From the NCBI RefSeq assembly GCF_018613605.1, contig NZ_JAGGPU010000003.1, positions 1-39,480 of the forward strand: DNA of 39,480 nt, given 5' to 3'. This document shows, in pieces, positions 1-7,110 of the stretch. The first letter of the stretch is position 1, and each line of letters begins with the position of its first letter. Source of the stretch: Pedobacter sp. ISL-64 (GTDB lineage Bacteria > Bacteroidota > Bacteroidia > Sphingobacteriales > Sphingobacteriaceae). The notes under the pieces are model-generated. The model was not told where the DNA came from. It did not search any database and was given only the letters and a program-made list of their open reading frames with translations. The translations under genes and the position numbers were made by a program.

Positions 1-71
1 AAAACCTGTACAATATAGGCAAGTTAAATTCCAGGCTATACTTAATTTTTCTGCTCATAAAATGCTCCGAT

Positions 72-101
72 TAAAGTGTCCAACTTTTTGGGGGCAGTCC
101 A
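72..101. repeat. Possible IS3-type terminal repeat
   Basis: The 30 bases read TAAAGTGTCCAACTTTTT followed by GGGGGCAGTCCA. Read in reverse this is a CCCCCAAAAAGTTGGACACTTTA-type end, which resembles the terminal inverted repeats of IS3-family elements in Bacteroidota. No transposase frame is recognisable in the 71 bases to its left, so the rest of the element, if any, lies outside the window. The family assignment is from memory of such ends, not from a search. Confidence 0.35.
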
Positions 102-231
102 CGAAGCGAGGACTTGTAATGAAAAGCGGGGGCAAACTTTAAAAAGATCTACTGCCATTGCTTTTCAAAAACTGCAATCTATTACTAATAAGTAATAAAA
201 TACTTTAGTTGAGCTTGTATTTTGCATTAAG

Positions 232-251
232 ATTCCCGCCTCCGCGAGAAT
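232..251. repeat. REP-like imperfect hairpin
   Basis: ATTCCCGC and GCGAGAAT form a 7-of-8 bp stem around a 4-nt loop, followed by TGACGA. The wording resembles widespread extragenic palindromes (ATTCCCGC...GCGGGAATGACG). Nothing else is seen in the first 381 bases apart from the two palindromes described separately. Confidence 0.4.
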
Positions 252-270
252 GACGACCATTCTTTGTTCG

Positions 271-298
271 TGGTATCAGATGTTACCATCTGATACCA
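271..298. repeat. Perfect 12-bp-arm palindrome, first of a pair
   Basis: TGGTATCAGATG and CATCTGATACCA form a perfect 12-bp stem around the loop TTAC. The core (CAGATGTTACCATCTG) is, in reverse complement, almost the same as the core of the palindrome at 347-370. It lies in the gap downstream of the HAD hydrolase gene. Confidence 0.7.
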
Positions 299-346
299 AA
301 AGAAAAACATTTTAGAATAAATTATTGATCTTTTATAAAAACCGAA

Positions 347-370
347 CAGTTAGATGGTAACATCTAACTG
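347..370 (-). terminator. Probable terminator of the mgtE-HAD operon
   Basis: CAGTTAGATG and CATCTAACTG form a perfect 10-bp stem around a 4-nt loop, 11 bp beyond the HAD stop codon. On the minus strand the stem is followed by TTCGGTTTTTATAAAA, a T-rich tail. The arms contain no run of G/C pairs, so termination is plausible rather than certain. Confidence 0.5.
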
Positions 371-381
371 CACATCATAAA

Positions 382-996
382 TTAGACTTCCAGCCCGTAA
401 GCAGCCAGCTGCATTTTGGTATCTTCGTAATCGGTATGATGAATACCTCTTAAGCCTAAACCTTCGGCTACCTGCACAAAAAGCATCCGGTCGTCAATAT
501 ATAAACTCGTTTCTACATCGCTCTGTGAAATATCGATGGCTACTTTAAAAATATCGGCATCGGGTTTGCGGAAATGTACAAAACTAGACGACACGAAGAA
601 ATCGACAAATTCGTTCAGTTTAAAAGTATTGATGCGGTATTGGTTCAATTCTCTGCCTTCATTGCTGATTACCGCTACTTTAAGGTTGTATTTCTTTTTT
701 AAATCGCAGATCAACTGAATCATTTCTGGGTAAGGAAGTGATTTTTTGAACATAAATTCCTTAAAATCATCGTAGCTAAAGCTACGTTCTTCGAAGAAAA
801 CAATACGCTCTAAATATTCATCAAGCGTTAATTTACCCACTTCATAGGTATCGAAGGTAAGGTGATGACGTTCTTCGAGATCAACAGAGTCGAGGTTAAA
901 AAGCACAGAAGCCTCCCCCCTTGCGTGCCTGTCCCAGCCATTGGTTAATAAAACGCCACCGATATCGGTAAAAAGTGTGGTAATTTTCTTTTGCAT
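382..996 (-). CDS. HAD family hydrolase (HAD-IA, epoxide-hydrolase-N/YihX-like)
   Basis: This 204-residue protein is a haloacid-dehalogenase-type hydrolase, probably a small-molecule phosphatase in the cytoplasm; its substrate cannot be told. Motif I is FTDIGGVL near residue 9 (nucleophile Asp; the second Asp usual in phosphatases is replaced by Gly, as often in the GGVL subgroup). Motif II is VISNEG near residue 110, the motif III lysine sits in FRKPDADIF near 143, and motif IV is YIDDR near 167. Length is normal. The ATG lies 9 bp after the mgtE stop codon, so the two are very probably co-transcribed; this does not show a shared function. Family assignment is secure, the reaction is not. 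Confidence 0.85.
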   Translation of the reverse strand: MQKKITTLFTDIGGVLLTNGWDRHARGEASVLFNLDSVDLEERHHLTFDTYEVGKLTLDEYLERIVFFEERSFSYDDFKEFMFKKSLPYPEMIQLICDLKKKYNLKVAVISNEGRELNQYRINTFKLNEFVDFFVSSSFVHFRKPDADIFKVAIDISQSDVETSLYIDDRMLFVQVAEGLGLRGIHHTDYEDTKMQLAAYGLEV

Positions 997-1005
997 GATT
1001 TAGAT

Positions 1006-2382
1006 TTAGAGTAAAACGCCTTTTAAAATTAATACGGCAACGCTGAAATAGATCACGATCCCGGTAACATCAACCATAGTGGCTACAAATGGTGCTGATG
1101 AGGTTGCTGGATCGAGTTTCAGTTTTTTCAAAATAATTGGCATCATCGAACCGATTAAACTGCCCCATAATACAATGCCAACAAGGGTAAAAAATATAGT
1201 AGCTGCAATTAAAAACCAATGCGGGCCATAGTTGTAAAGGTGTAACTCTTGCCAGGTTACAATGCGGATAAAGCCAATTGTGCCTAAAATGATGCCGAGC
1301 AAAGCTCCAGAAACCAATTCGCGGCGCATTACGCGCCACCATTCAGCGATGGTTACTTCGCCCAAGGCCATGGCCTGGATAATTAATGTTGAAGCCTGAG
1401 AACCACTGTTACCCCCGCTACTCATAATTAATGGAATAAAAAGCGATAATACTACTGCTTTTTCGAGTTCGATTTCGAAGTGCTGCATGGCTGTTGCAGT
1501 TAACATTTCGCCTAAAAAGAGTACGATTAACCATCCTGCACGTTTTTTAACCAGTTTTAGGATTGGGATATCGAGATAAGGTTCATCCAAAGCCTCAGTA
1601 CCTCCAATTTTGTGCATATCTTCTGTATATTCCTCATTTGCAATCCACAAAATATCATCAACGGTAACAATACCTAAAAGAATGTTATTTTCATCCACTA
1701 CGGGTAAAGCCACACGGTTGTTCATTCTGAAGATATTGATTGCATCTTCCTGAGGATCGTTTGCTTTTAGGGCAATAAAACGTTTATCGGTAAGTTCGCC
1801 AATAATTGCTTCGGGATCAGCCAGTAAAACCTCACGGATCCTGATATCATCCAACAATACTCCTTCTTTATCGATCACATATACTACATCAATGGTTTCG
1901 GAGTTTTTTCCATAGCGCCTGATGTGCGCCAAAACCCTGGTGATAGACCATTCGGGTTTTACGGCGATGTAATCGGGTGTCATTAAACGGCCAATACTAT
2001 CTTCTTTGTAGCCTAAAAGTGCAAGTGATTCTTTACGTTCTTCGGGTGGTAAAAGTGTAATCATTTTTTTTACCACATCGCCTTTTAACTCACTAAAAAG
2101 TGCTGTACGGTCATCGGGTGGCAGATCTTTGATAATCTGATTGAGTTTATTGCCCGAAAGTTTTTTAATGATACGCTCTTGCGTAGGAAAATCCAGAATC
2201 CGAAAAACGTTTACCGCCCTGTTAAGGGACAGGGTTTCGATAAATTTAGCTGCATATTGTGGAAGTTCATCAATCAGTTCTTCAACATCCGAAATATTCA
2301 GTTGATCGAGATATTGCTTTAAAGCCTTATCATTTTCTTTTTCAAGCAGTTCCTGAATCTCTTCCACAACCAATTCTTCCAT
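1006..2382 (-). CDS. mgtE: Magnesium transporter MgtE
   Basis: Inner-membrane Mg2+ channel gated by cytoplasmic Mg2+. The protein shows the full MgtE layout: an N-terminal helical domain (residues 1-125) rich in leucine and charge, a pair of CBS domains (about 130-255, with VVYVIDKEGVLL and ALPVVDENNILLGIVTVDD), and five membrane segments from about 280 to the end. Conserved pore motifs are present: SSGGNSGSQASTL, the DPATSSAPFVATMVDVTG stretch with its pore aspartate. The frame can be extended three codons to a TTG at 2391, but I chose the ATG at 2382 (458 aa); no Shine-Dalgarno is visible for either. It is followed after 9 bp by the HAD gene. Confidence 0.93.
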   Translation of the reverse strand: MEELVVEEIQELLEKENDKALKQYLDQLNISDVEELIDELPQYAAKFIETLSLNRAVNVFRILDFPTQERIIKKLSGNKLNQIIKDLPPDDRTALFSELKGDVVKKMITLLPPEERKESLALLGYKEDSIGRLMTPDYIAVKPEWSITRVLAHIRRYGKNSETIDVVYVIDKEGVLLDDIRIREVLLADPEAIIGELTDKRFIALKANDPQEDAINIFRMNNRVALPVVDENNILLGIVTVDDILWIANEEYTEDMHKIGGTEALDEPYLDIPILKLVKKRAGWLIVLFLGEMLTATAMQHFEIELEKAVVLSLFIPLIMSSGGNSGSQASTLIIQAMALGEVTIAEWWRVMRRELVSGALLGIILGTIGFIRIVTWQELHLYNYGPHWFLIAATIFFTLVGIVLWGSLIGSMMPIILKKLKLDPATSSAPFVATMVDVTGIVIYFSVAVLILKGVLL

Positions 2383-2633
2383 AAAATACAATCTAATTTA
2401 TTACATGCCTAAACCTCTATTAACGGTTCGCAAAGGTGCATTTTTATTTCTTAAAAAGCCAACGGTGTAGGTTTAAAATTAGCCAGAAAGGTTTCTTAAA
2501 TTAAAAATAAAGGGGAATAAACTCAATAAAGCAGCCCGTTGCTTTATGATTTAATCATTTTTTAACATAAAAAATATCTCAACAGCAGGAAGTTAATTTT
2601 GATATGAACTTACAGATTAAAAATAGACTTGTT

Positions 2634-2668
2634 TTTGTAATGAAATGATTTTGATTTTTCTATATTTG
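2634..2668 (+). promoter_or_regulatory. Promoter of tRNA-Arg
   Basis: TATATTTG at 2661-2668 matches the Bacteroidota -7 consensus TAnnTTTG exactly. A TTTG at 2634-2637 is a candidate -33 box, with a slightly long 23-nt spacer. The mature tRNA starts 10 bp after the -7 box, a spacing that fits a short 5' leader. Confidence 0.7.
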
Positions 2669-2677
2669 CAGCCTTAT

Positions 2678-2749
2678 GCTCCCGTAGTTCAATGGATAGA
2701 ATTATGGTTTCCGGTACCATCGATATGAGTTCGAATCTCGTCGGGAGCA
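2678..2749 (+). tRNA. tRNA-Arg (anticodon CCG)
   Basis: A complete cloverleaf can be drawn. Acceptor arms GCTCCCG (2678-2684) and CGGGAGC (2742-2748) pair fully, with discriminator A at 2749. The D stem is GTTC/GAAT, the anticodon stem ATGGT/ACCAT encloses TTCCGGT, and the anticodon CCG is at 2711-2713 (reads CGG, arginine). The variable loop is CGAT, and the T arm is ATGAG/CTCGT around TTCGAAT. The 3' CCA is not encoded (the genome reads ACCT). Confidence 0.96.
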
Positions 2750-2753
2750 CCTC

Positions 2754-2797
2754 ACGAGACAAATCAATTTTTAAGCGGTTTGTCTCGTTTTTATTTT
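2754..2797 (+). terminator. Rho-independent terminator of tRNA-Arg
   Basis: ACGAGACAAA (2754-2763) and TTTGTCTCGT (2779-2788) form a perfect 10-bp stem with a 15-nt loop, followed by TTTTTATTTT. It begins 5 bp after the tRNA. Its right half overlaps the 3' end of the recombinase remnant on the other strand. Confidence 0.85.
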
Positions 2798-3097
2798 ACG
2801 CGACTCGCTATTAATCAGGCATATTAAACCAACACCTTCATTCAATCTAGGTGTTCGATAACCATCCTCATGATACACTAACTTTTCGGGGAAAATTGCA
2901 GCGATTATTTCACGTTTTAAGTCTATTTCTGCCTCAGAATATGCCTTCTCGACGTTTAAAAGGGTGTTCGATAAATTTTTGATAAGGTTATTTAAATCAT
3001 CCTGTTTTTTATCAAAAGAATTTAGGTTTTTCTTTAAATGGTAGATCTTTTCTTCCAACTGCTTTTTGATGGCTCCATAATCTTCAGGGGGATTTGA
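2771..3097 (-). pseudogene. 5'-truncated recombinase remnant next to tRNA-Arg
   Basis: The frame is open from a TAA at 3098-3100 to the TAA at 2771-2773, but offers only a TTG (3056-3058) as a start. The protein-like pattern begins before that TTG (PPEDYGAIKKQ), so this looks like the tail of a longer gene. The visible part is a coiled-coil-like stretch (KKNLNSFDKKQDDLNNLI) followed by DLKREIIAAIFPEKLVY and YRTPRLNEGVGLI. From memory, this ending is typical of large serine recombinases of the resolvase/recombinase family in Bacteroidota; the catalytic and zinc-ribbon domains are missing. It ends 21 bp from the tRNA-Arg gene, which fits a relic of an element inserted at that tRNA. Family assignment is moderate. 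Confidence 0.55.
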
Positions 3098-3104
3098 TTA
3101 TTAA

Positions 3105-3148
3105 ATCCACAGCCAAAACACATTAAGTGTAATGATTTGGCTGTGGAT
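3105..3148. repeat. Long composite hairpin
   Basis: ATCCACAGCCAAA (3105-3117) and TTTGGCTGTGGAT (3136-3148) form a perfect 13-bp stem. Inside it, ACAC and GTGT (3118-3121, 3127-3130) form a second small stem. It begins 7 bp upstream of the recombinase remnant and lies 9 bp beyond the stop codon of the small frame at 3158-3217, so it could end a short minus-strand transcript, although the following T-tract is poor. Confidence 0.6.
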
Positions 3149-3157
3149 AAATAGCAT

Positions 3158-3217
3158 TTAATCTTTAATAAAGGCAAAAAGAAATAACTGTATTTTACGA
3201 TGGGTTGCTTTTGTCAT
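3158..3217 (-). CDS. Possible 19-residue small protein
   Basis: An ATG frame encodes 19 residues, basic at the N-terminus (MTKATHRK) and hydrophobic after that (IQLFLFAFIKD). It is placed like a real unit: an exact TACCTTTG promoter box lies 18 bp upstream and a strong hairpin follows. The frame is too short to prove coding, and the transcript could equally be a small RNA. I do not recognise the peptide. Confidence 0.3.
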   Translation of the reverse strand: MTKATHRKIQLFLFAFIKD

Positions 3218-3234
3218 TTGAGGTAGTTGATCTG

Positions 3235-3261
3235 CAAAGGTAAATTATATCCTAGTAACAA
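3235..3261 (-). promoter_or_regulatory. Minus-strand promoter upstream of a small ORF
   Basis: On the minus strand TACCTTTG (3242-3235) matches TAnnTTTG exactly, and a TTG at 3261-3259 may be the -33 box, though its 16-nt spacer is short. It points to the 19-residue frame at 3158-3217 and, beyond it, to the recombinase remnant. Confidence 0.45.
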
Positions 3262-3433
3262 AAACATTGCCTTTTTCAATTCAGTTAAAGAAATTAGGCA
3301 GGCCGTTAAAACCTGGCATTAACGTGGTGAAACCCTTGGTTATCATGGTGAAACAAAGATTAAGCGCTTTTACGCTTACCTGGAGTTAGTAGGAGATAAG
3401 GGTTTCGGTATTTTTATTATATGCTCTTCTTTT

Positions 3434-4192
3434 TTACCAGGGAATCTCGCCTGTAACAGTATTCATATCCTCAGAGAAAAATTTACCTGTTGGTCCGTTG
3501 TTCTCGATTAATGCATATTTTACTATTCGTTTCGCTGCGTCTTCAACAGAACCTTGTCCAAGTTGACGATTGAAATCGGTTTTGGTAGAACCGGGACTAA
3601 CAGCGTTAACTTTAAAAGGTGTATCCCGTAGTTCGTATGCTAAAACAATAGTGTACATATTCAACGCTGATTTTGAAGATTGATACACAGCCCCTTTAAA
3701 TTTGTAATGAATAAATGTTGGGTCGCTGTGCAAAGTGAGCGAACCCTGACTTGAGCTTACATTAACGATACGGGGCTCTGGCGATTTTTGCAATAGATCC
3801 AAAAATGCCTGGGTTACGCTTATAACGCCATATACGTTAACTTCATAAACCTGTTTAAACATATCGACACCAGTGCCGGTTGCGGAGTGCATTATCGGTG
3901 TATCTCCCTTAAATTTTATTCCATTAATGCCCGCATTATTGATAAGCACATCCAACACTTCTGTTTTCTTACCAATTTCAATGCGAGCAGTATTTACTGA
4001 TTGCTGACTGGTTACATCTAACGCTATAGCTTCTACATTTTCAAATCCTTCGGCTTTCAATTTTGCAACGGATGCTAAGCCATTCTTTAAATTACGACTA
4101 CCCATGTAAACATGATACCCTTTTTGTGCAAGTTGCCTTGCAACTTCTAAGCCAATACCTTTGTTCGCTCCTGTAATTAATGCTGTTTTCAT
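3434..4192 (-). CDS. SDR family NAD(P)-dependent oxidoreductase
   Basis: Classical short-chain dehydrogenase of 252 residues, cytoplasmic, that reduces a carbonyl or oxidises an alcohol with NAD(P); the substrate is unknown. The Rossmann motif TGANKGIG is at residues 7-14, NNAG near 87, the catalytic serine in VNVSSSQGS near 145, and YQSSK holds the catalytic Tyr and Lys near 170. The Arg in YMGSRN after the second strand favours NADP(H). Length is normal. The upstream gene on the same strand encodes a Crp/Fnr-type regulator, and an identical palindrome lies before each gene, which suggests that the regulator controls this dehydrogenase. Confidence 0.92.
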   Translation of the reverse strand: MKTALITGANKGIGLEVARQLAQKGYHVYMGSRNLKNGLASVAKLKAEGFENVEAIALDVTSQQSVNTARIEIGKKTEVLDVLINNAGINGIKFKGDTPIMHSATGTGVDMFKQVYEVNVYGVISVTQAFLDLLQKSPEPRIVNVSSSQGSLTLHSDPTFIHYKFKGAVYQSSKSALNMYTIVLAYELRDTPFKVNAVSPGSTKTDFNRQLGQGSVEDAAKRIVKYALIENNGPTGKFFSEDMNTVTGEIPW

Positions 4193-4245
4193 TTTTTGAA
4201 TTTTAGATTTCTATTGCAAAAGACAGCAATAAAAAACCTACAGGG

Positions 4246-4261
4246 TTTACCATTTGGTAAA
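4246..4261. promoter_or_regulatory. Operator-like palindrome before the SDR gene
   Basis: TTTACCATTTGGTAAA, with 6-bp arms TTTACC/GGTAAA around 4 bases. It lies 54 bp upstream of the SDR start and 7 bp beyond the regulator's stop codon. The same 16 bases occur at 4872-4887 before the regulator gene. The dyad suits a dimeric Crp/Fnr-family protein. Confidence 0.65.
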
Positions 4262-4268
4262 AAGCAAT

Positions 4269-4838
4269 TCAATGAATTTTTTTTCTTATTCTGCTTAACG
4301 ACTGCTGGGTAACACCCAGGTATGAGGCGATGAATGATAAAGGGATACGATTTACCAACATGGGAAAGTTTTCCATGAATTCGATATATCTCGTAGTGGC
4401 GTCTTGTGAAACCAACGGACTTCTCCTTTCTAATTTTTCGGTATGATACTTTGTAATTATTTTTTGAATGATGCTGTCCCAACCAACAATGGTATCTGAA
4501 ATTTCTTTCCAGTCTTCTTTTGAGAATACAATTAGTTTGCAATCAGTAACAGCTTGCAGGTATTCGGAAGGAATATAGTTTGTGACAGAAGTATGTCCAT
4601 CTAAAATCAAATGGTTTTCATCAACAAAGTAACGTGTATTTTCTTCGCCTTTGTTGGTATAATAATATATCCGAAGAACACCCTCTAAAATAAAACCAAT
4701 TTGTTTTACCGCTTTTCCTGCTTTCCAATAATATTCGTCTTTAACAAGCGCTAACTCATTGGCCTTTTTAGAAATGAAATCTATTTGTTGTTGGTTCAAA
4801 TTGCTAAACTGCAGAATATAATCTATAAATTCTTTCAT
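4269..4838 (-). CDS. Crp/Fnr family transcriptional regulator
   Basis: This 189-residue protein has a cyclic-nucleotide-binding-type beta barrel (about 25-120, with QIGFILEGVLRIYYY and NTRYFVDENHLI) and a C-terminal helix-turn-helix (about 150-189: RIPLSFIASYLGVTQQSLSRIRKKI). The residues that bind cAMP in Crp are not evident, so the effector is unknown. Proteins of this group in Bacteroidota often sit beside one oxidoreductase gene and control it. Here the SDR gene lies 76 bp downstream on the same strand, and an identical palindrome lies before both, which suggests autoregulation and control of the SDR. Confidence 0.87.
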   Translation of the reverse strand: MKEFIDYILQFSNLNQQQIDFISKKANELALVKDEYYWKAGKAVKQIGFILEGVLRIYYYTNKGEENTRYFVDENHLILDGHTSVTNYIPSEYLQAVTDCKLIVFSKEDWKEISDTIVGWDSIIQKIITKYHTEKLERRSPLVSQDATTRYIEFMENFPMLVNRIPLSFIASYLGVTQQSLSRIRKKIH

Positions 4839-4871
4839 TAACGAAAGTTAGTAATCGTTATGCTAGGAACA

Positions 4872-4887
4872 TTTACCATTTGGTAAA
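4872..4887. promoter_or_regulatory. Operator-like palindrome before the regulator gene
   Basis: TTTACCATTTGGTAAA, identical to the site at 4246-4261. It is centred about 41 bp upstream of the regulator's start codon. I saw no third copy in the window. Confidence 0.65.
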
Positions 4888-4986
4888 AGTTTTTGATCGC
4901 ATAAACTGATCACGGATACTCCTCTCACAATTGTTCTAGGCCACAACTATATAATCTCTTTTTTAATGCGTCAAAATCCTTGTTTT

Positions 4987-5160
4987 CTATTTCATTTCCG
5001 CATTCCTTTTTAAGCAGCCATCTGGCTCAATAAACTTAAACTCATATTCCTTCAGCACCCTTCCGCCCATGGCAACAAATGTAATGATCACCAACAAATC
5101 AAATACTTTAGCTTTCAGGCTGATAGAAGTCTCTTTTAAATTTCCGCAATTCAATCTTTC
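4987..5160 (-). other. Gap after the kinase gene holding a possible decayed small frame
   Basis: The 312-bp gap between the regulator and the kinase gene contains a minus-strand frame that overlaps the kinase stop region and ends at TAG (4987-4989). It reads hydrophobic residues (FDLLVIITFVAMGG) then RVLKEYEFKFIEPDG. A second frame continues the pattern as LLKKECGNEIENKDFDALKK to a stop near 4938, as if one frameshift separated them. There is no good start codon. It may be a relic; I do not recognise it. Confidence 0.2.
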
Positions 5161-6638
5161 TGGATTTCTAAATCAAAATAAAACGTCGATCCGGCATTTT
5201 CTTTGCTTTCAACCTCAATTTTGCTGTTGTGCAGGCGCAGGATTTCTGAAACAAGAAATAGTCCGATTCCAAATCCTGTGACGCCCCCTGATTTATTGTT
5301 ACTTACCCTGTAAAACCGTTCAAACAGTCTTTTCTGATCAGCAACGCTGATACCTATGCCCTCATCACTAACAAGTACCTTTACCTTTCCCGGATGCTTC
5401 TCGCAGCCTATAGTAATGGTTCCGCCCGCAGGGGAATATTTTATCGCGTTACTTACCAGGTTCATCAGGACTTGTCCTATTTTGTTCCGGTCGGCGTGAA
5501 CGGTGATCGCTTCACAATCAATCAGTTTTACGGTATGTTTTGTACTTAAGATCTGAACGTCACCGATAATTTCCTCAACCAGTGGATGCAGTGCAAAAAT
5601 TTCTTTGTTAAGCTGTATTTTCCCATCCTCCAATCTTGCCAGATTCAGGAAGTCATGAATCATCGATGCCATTTTTTTTGCCTGGGCGTGAATCTTCGTT
5701 AACGCCTTAAAACCGAAGTCGTCTTCATTTTTGGTTTTTTTTATAAGTATCTGAATATAAGACATGATGGCCGTTAAGGGTGTTTTAAGTTCGTGACTGA
5801 CCATCGTTACGAAATCATTTTTTCGTTGTTCTTCCTGTTTCTTTTCAGATATGTCCCTTGCTATGGTCGATAAGCCGACTATATTGCCCTTGTCATCCCT
5901 GATCGGGGATATAGTCAAGGATACATCAAGTATACGGCCGGTCTTGGTAAGCCTCCTAGTTTCAAAGTGCTCTACCTGATCGCCGTTCCATAACCGTGAC
6001 AGGATGCGGGATTCTTCATCCCGACGATCCGGTGGTAACAGCTTTTGAACCGGTTGCCCGATTATTTCAGGCTCCGTATAACCAAATATCCGTTCTGCTG
6101 ATTTATTCCAGCTGGTTATAGTTCCTTCCAGGGTTTTACTAAGGACGGCATCATTAGACGAAGCGATGATAGCCCCCTGTTGTTCCAGTACAAGCATCAA
6201 CTCGCGATTTCTTTGCTGCTCTTGCATAATTGCAGTAATATCTCGGGTAAAACACCGGGTATGTATAAATCTGCCGTCTTTCCTCAGGACATTTGAGTTG
6301 ATAAGTACGTGCTTAATGGATCCGTCCCTGCATTTGAGCTTTGCCTGGTAATTATGAAGTGTTTCATTGTTGATAAGGCGCGTCAGGATGTCCTGTATCA
6401 CCTCTTGATCTGCATGAAAATTACTAATCGGAAATCCGATATATTCTTCTTTTGTGTATCCAAAAGTATCGAGTTCTGCCTGGTTCGCCCATATAATTTT
6501 CCCAGCCCCATCAACCCAGTGAAGCGGTATGGAAGCATTTTCAACGAAATCAGTGAGCTCATAAACCTTATGTTTCAGTTCTCTGTTTTCCTTTTTGTAC
6601 TGAGCAAGGCTTTCTTCAATCTTTGATATATCTTCCAT
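5151..6638 (-). CDS. PAS domain-containing sensor histidine kinase (soluble)
   Basis: Cytoplasmic two-component sensor kinase of 495 residues with no membrane segment or signal peptide. A short N-terminal coiled coil (1-30) is followed by PAS domain 1 (about 32-135), PAS domain 2 (about 150-270, ending in the PAC motif ARDISEKKQEE), a HisKA domain with phospho-acceptor His282 in VSHELKTPL, and the ATPase domain with the N box (NLVSNAIKYSP), G1 box (DEGIGI) and G2 box (GFGIGLFLV). All motifs needed for activity are present. No receiver domain is attached, and the nearest regulator (8854-9219) is about 2 kb away on the other strand, so the partner is unknown. The signal is probably an intracellular ligand or redox state. 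Confidence 0.92.
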   Translation of the reverse strand: MEDISKIEESLAQYKKENRELKHKVYELTDFVENASIPLHWVDGAGKIIWANQAELDTFGYTKEEYIGFPISNFHADQEVIQDILTRLINNETLHNYQAKLKCRDGSIKHVLINSNVLRKDGRFIHTRCFTRDITAIMQEQQRNRELMLVLEQQGAIIASSNDAVLSKTLEGTITSWNKSAERIFGYTEPEIIGQPVQKLLPPDRRDEESRILSRLWNGDQVEHFETRRLTKTGRILDVSLTISPIRDDKGNIVGLSTIARDISEKKQEEQRKNDFVTMVSHELKTPLTAIMSYIQILIKKTKNEDDFGFKALTKIHAQAKKMASMIHDFLNLARLEDGKIQLNKEIFALHPLVEEIIGDVQILSTKHTVKLIDCEAITVHADRNKIGQVLMNLVSNAIKYSPAGGTITIGCEKHPGKVKVLVSDEGIGISVADQKRLFERFYRVSNNKSGGVTGFGIGLFLVSEILRLHNSKIEVESKENAGSTFYFDLEIQKD

Positions 6639-7110
6639 GGGGCAGCAGACTAAAGCTTTTTTTAATCCAATTTAAGCTAAAGATAGCAATTAAAAGCCAC
6701 CTTCATCCGCCGCAGGCATATCATCAAAACGAAAGCCATAAGGAATGCCGCTACTGGTATAACCGATTATAAAAGCAAATTCATTAGCCAGTCATCCCCG
6801 AAGCCATAATTTATGCTCCTTATTTTCTTGTTTCTGCGTTGCATGGTCAGCTAGTGAACGCTTAAGCGCTTCTTCATATTCCGTACTGACTATTTTTTTC
6901 TTCTTCTAGTTAATGGCACCCCTAAAAGCCCTTTAATCTGGCTGGTTCAGACATTCAGCGATTTTCTTCAGAAACTAATAGTATTCTCTATTTCCTGCTA
7001 TACTCAAACGGGCAAGCAGGGTGTCATAGTGTATTTAGGCAAAAACAGGATTTTGTTCTCAGAAGCTAATACTGATAACATCTCAACTCTCCTACTTTTT
7101 TCAATTATTA
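6639..7110. other. Gap without a recognisable gene
   Basis: This 472-bp stretch has no intact gene. A minus-strand frame of about 37 codons near 6800-6910 (KKIVSTEYEEALKRSLADHATQKQENK, then a stop) looks protein-like and may be a relic. Stops are frequent in all other frames. No promoter or terminator could be assigned. Confidence 0.3.

Noticed and set aside
2771..3058. A complete 95-residue gene starting at TTG
   Set aside because: The protein-like pattern begins before the TTG and no start codon precedes it, so it is treated as a truncated remnant.
4246..4261. The palindrome as a terminator of the regulator gene
   Set aside because: Only 6-bp AT-rich arms with no T-tract on the minus strand, and an identical copy sits upstream of the regulator, which favours an operator.
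5069..5281. A 70-codon plus-strand frame
   Set aside because: Mostly antisense to the kinase's C-terminus; no support.
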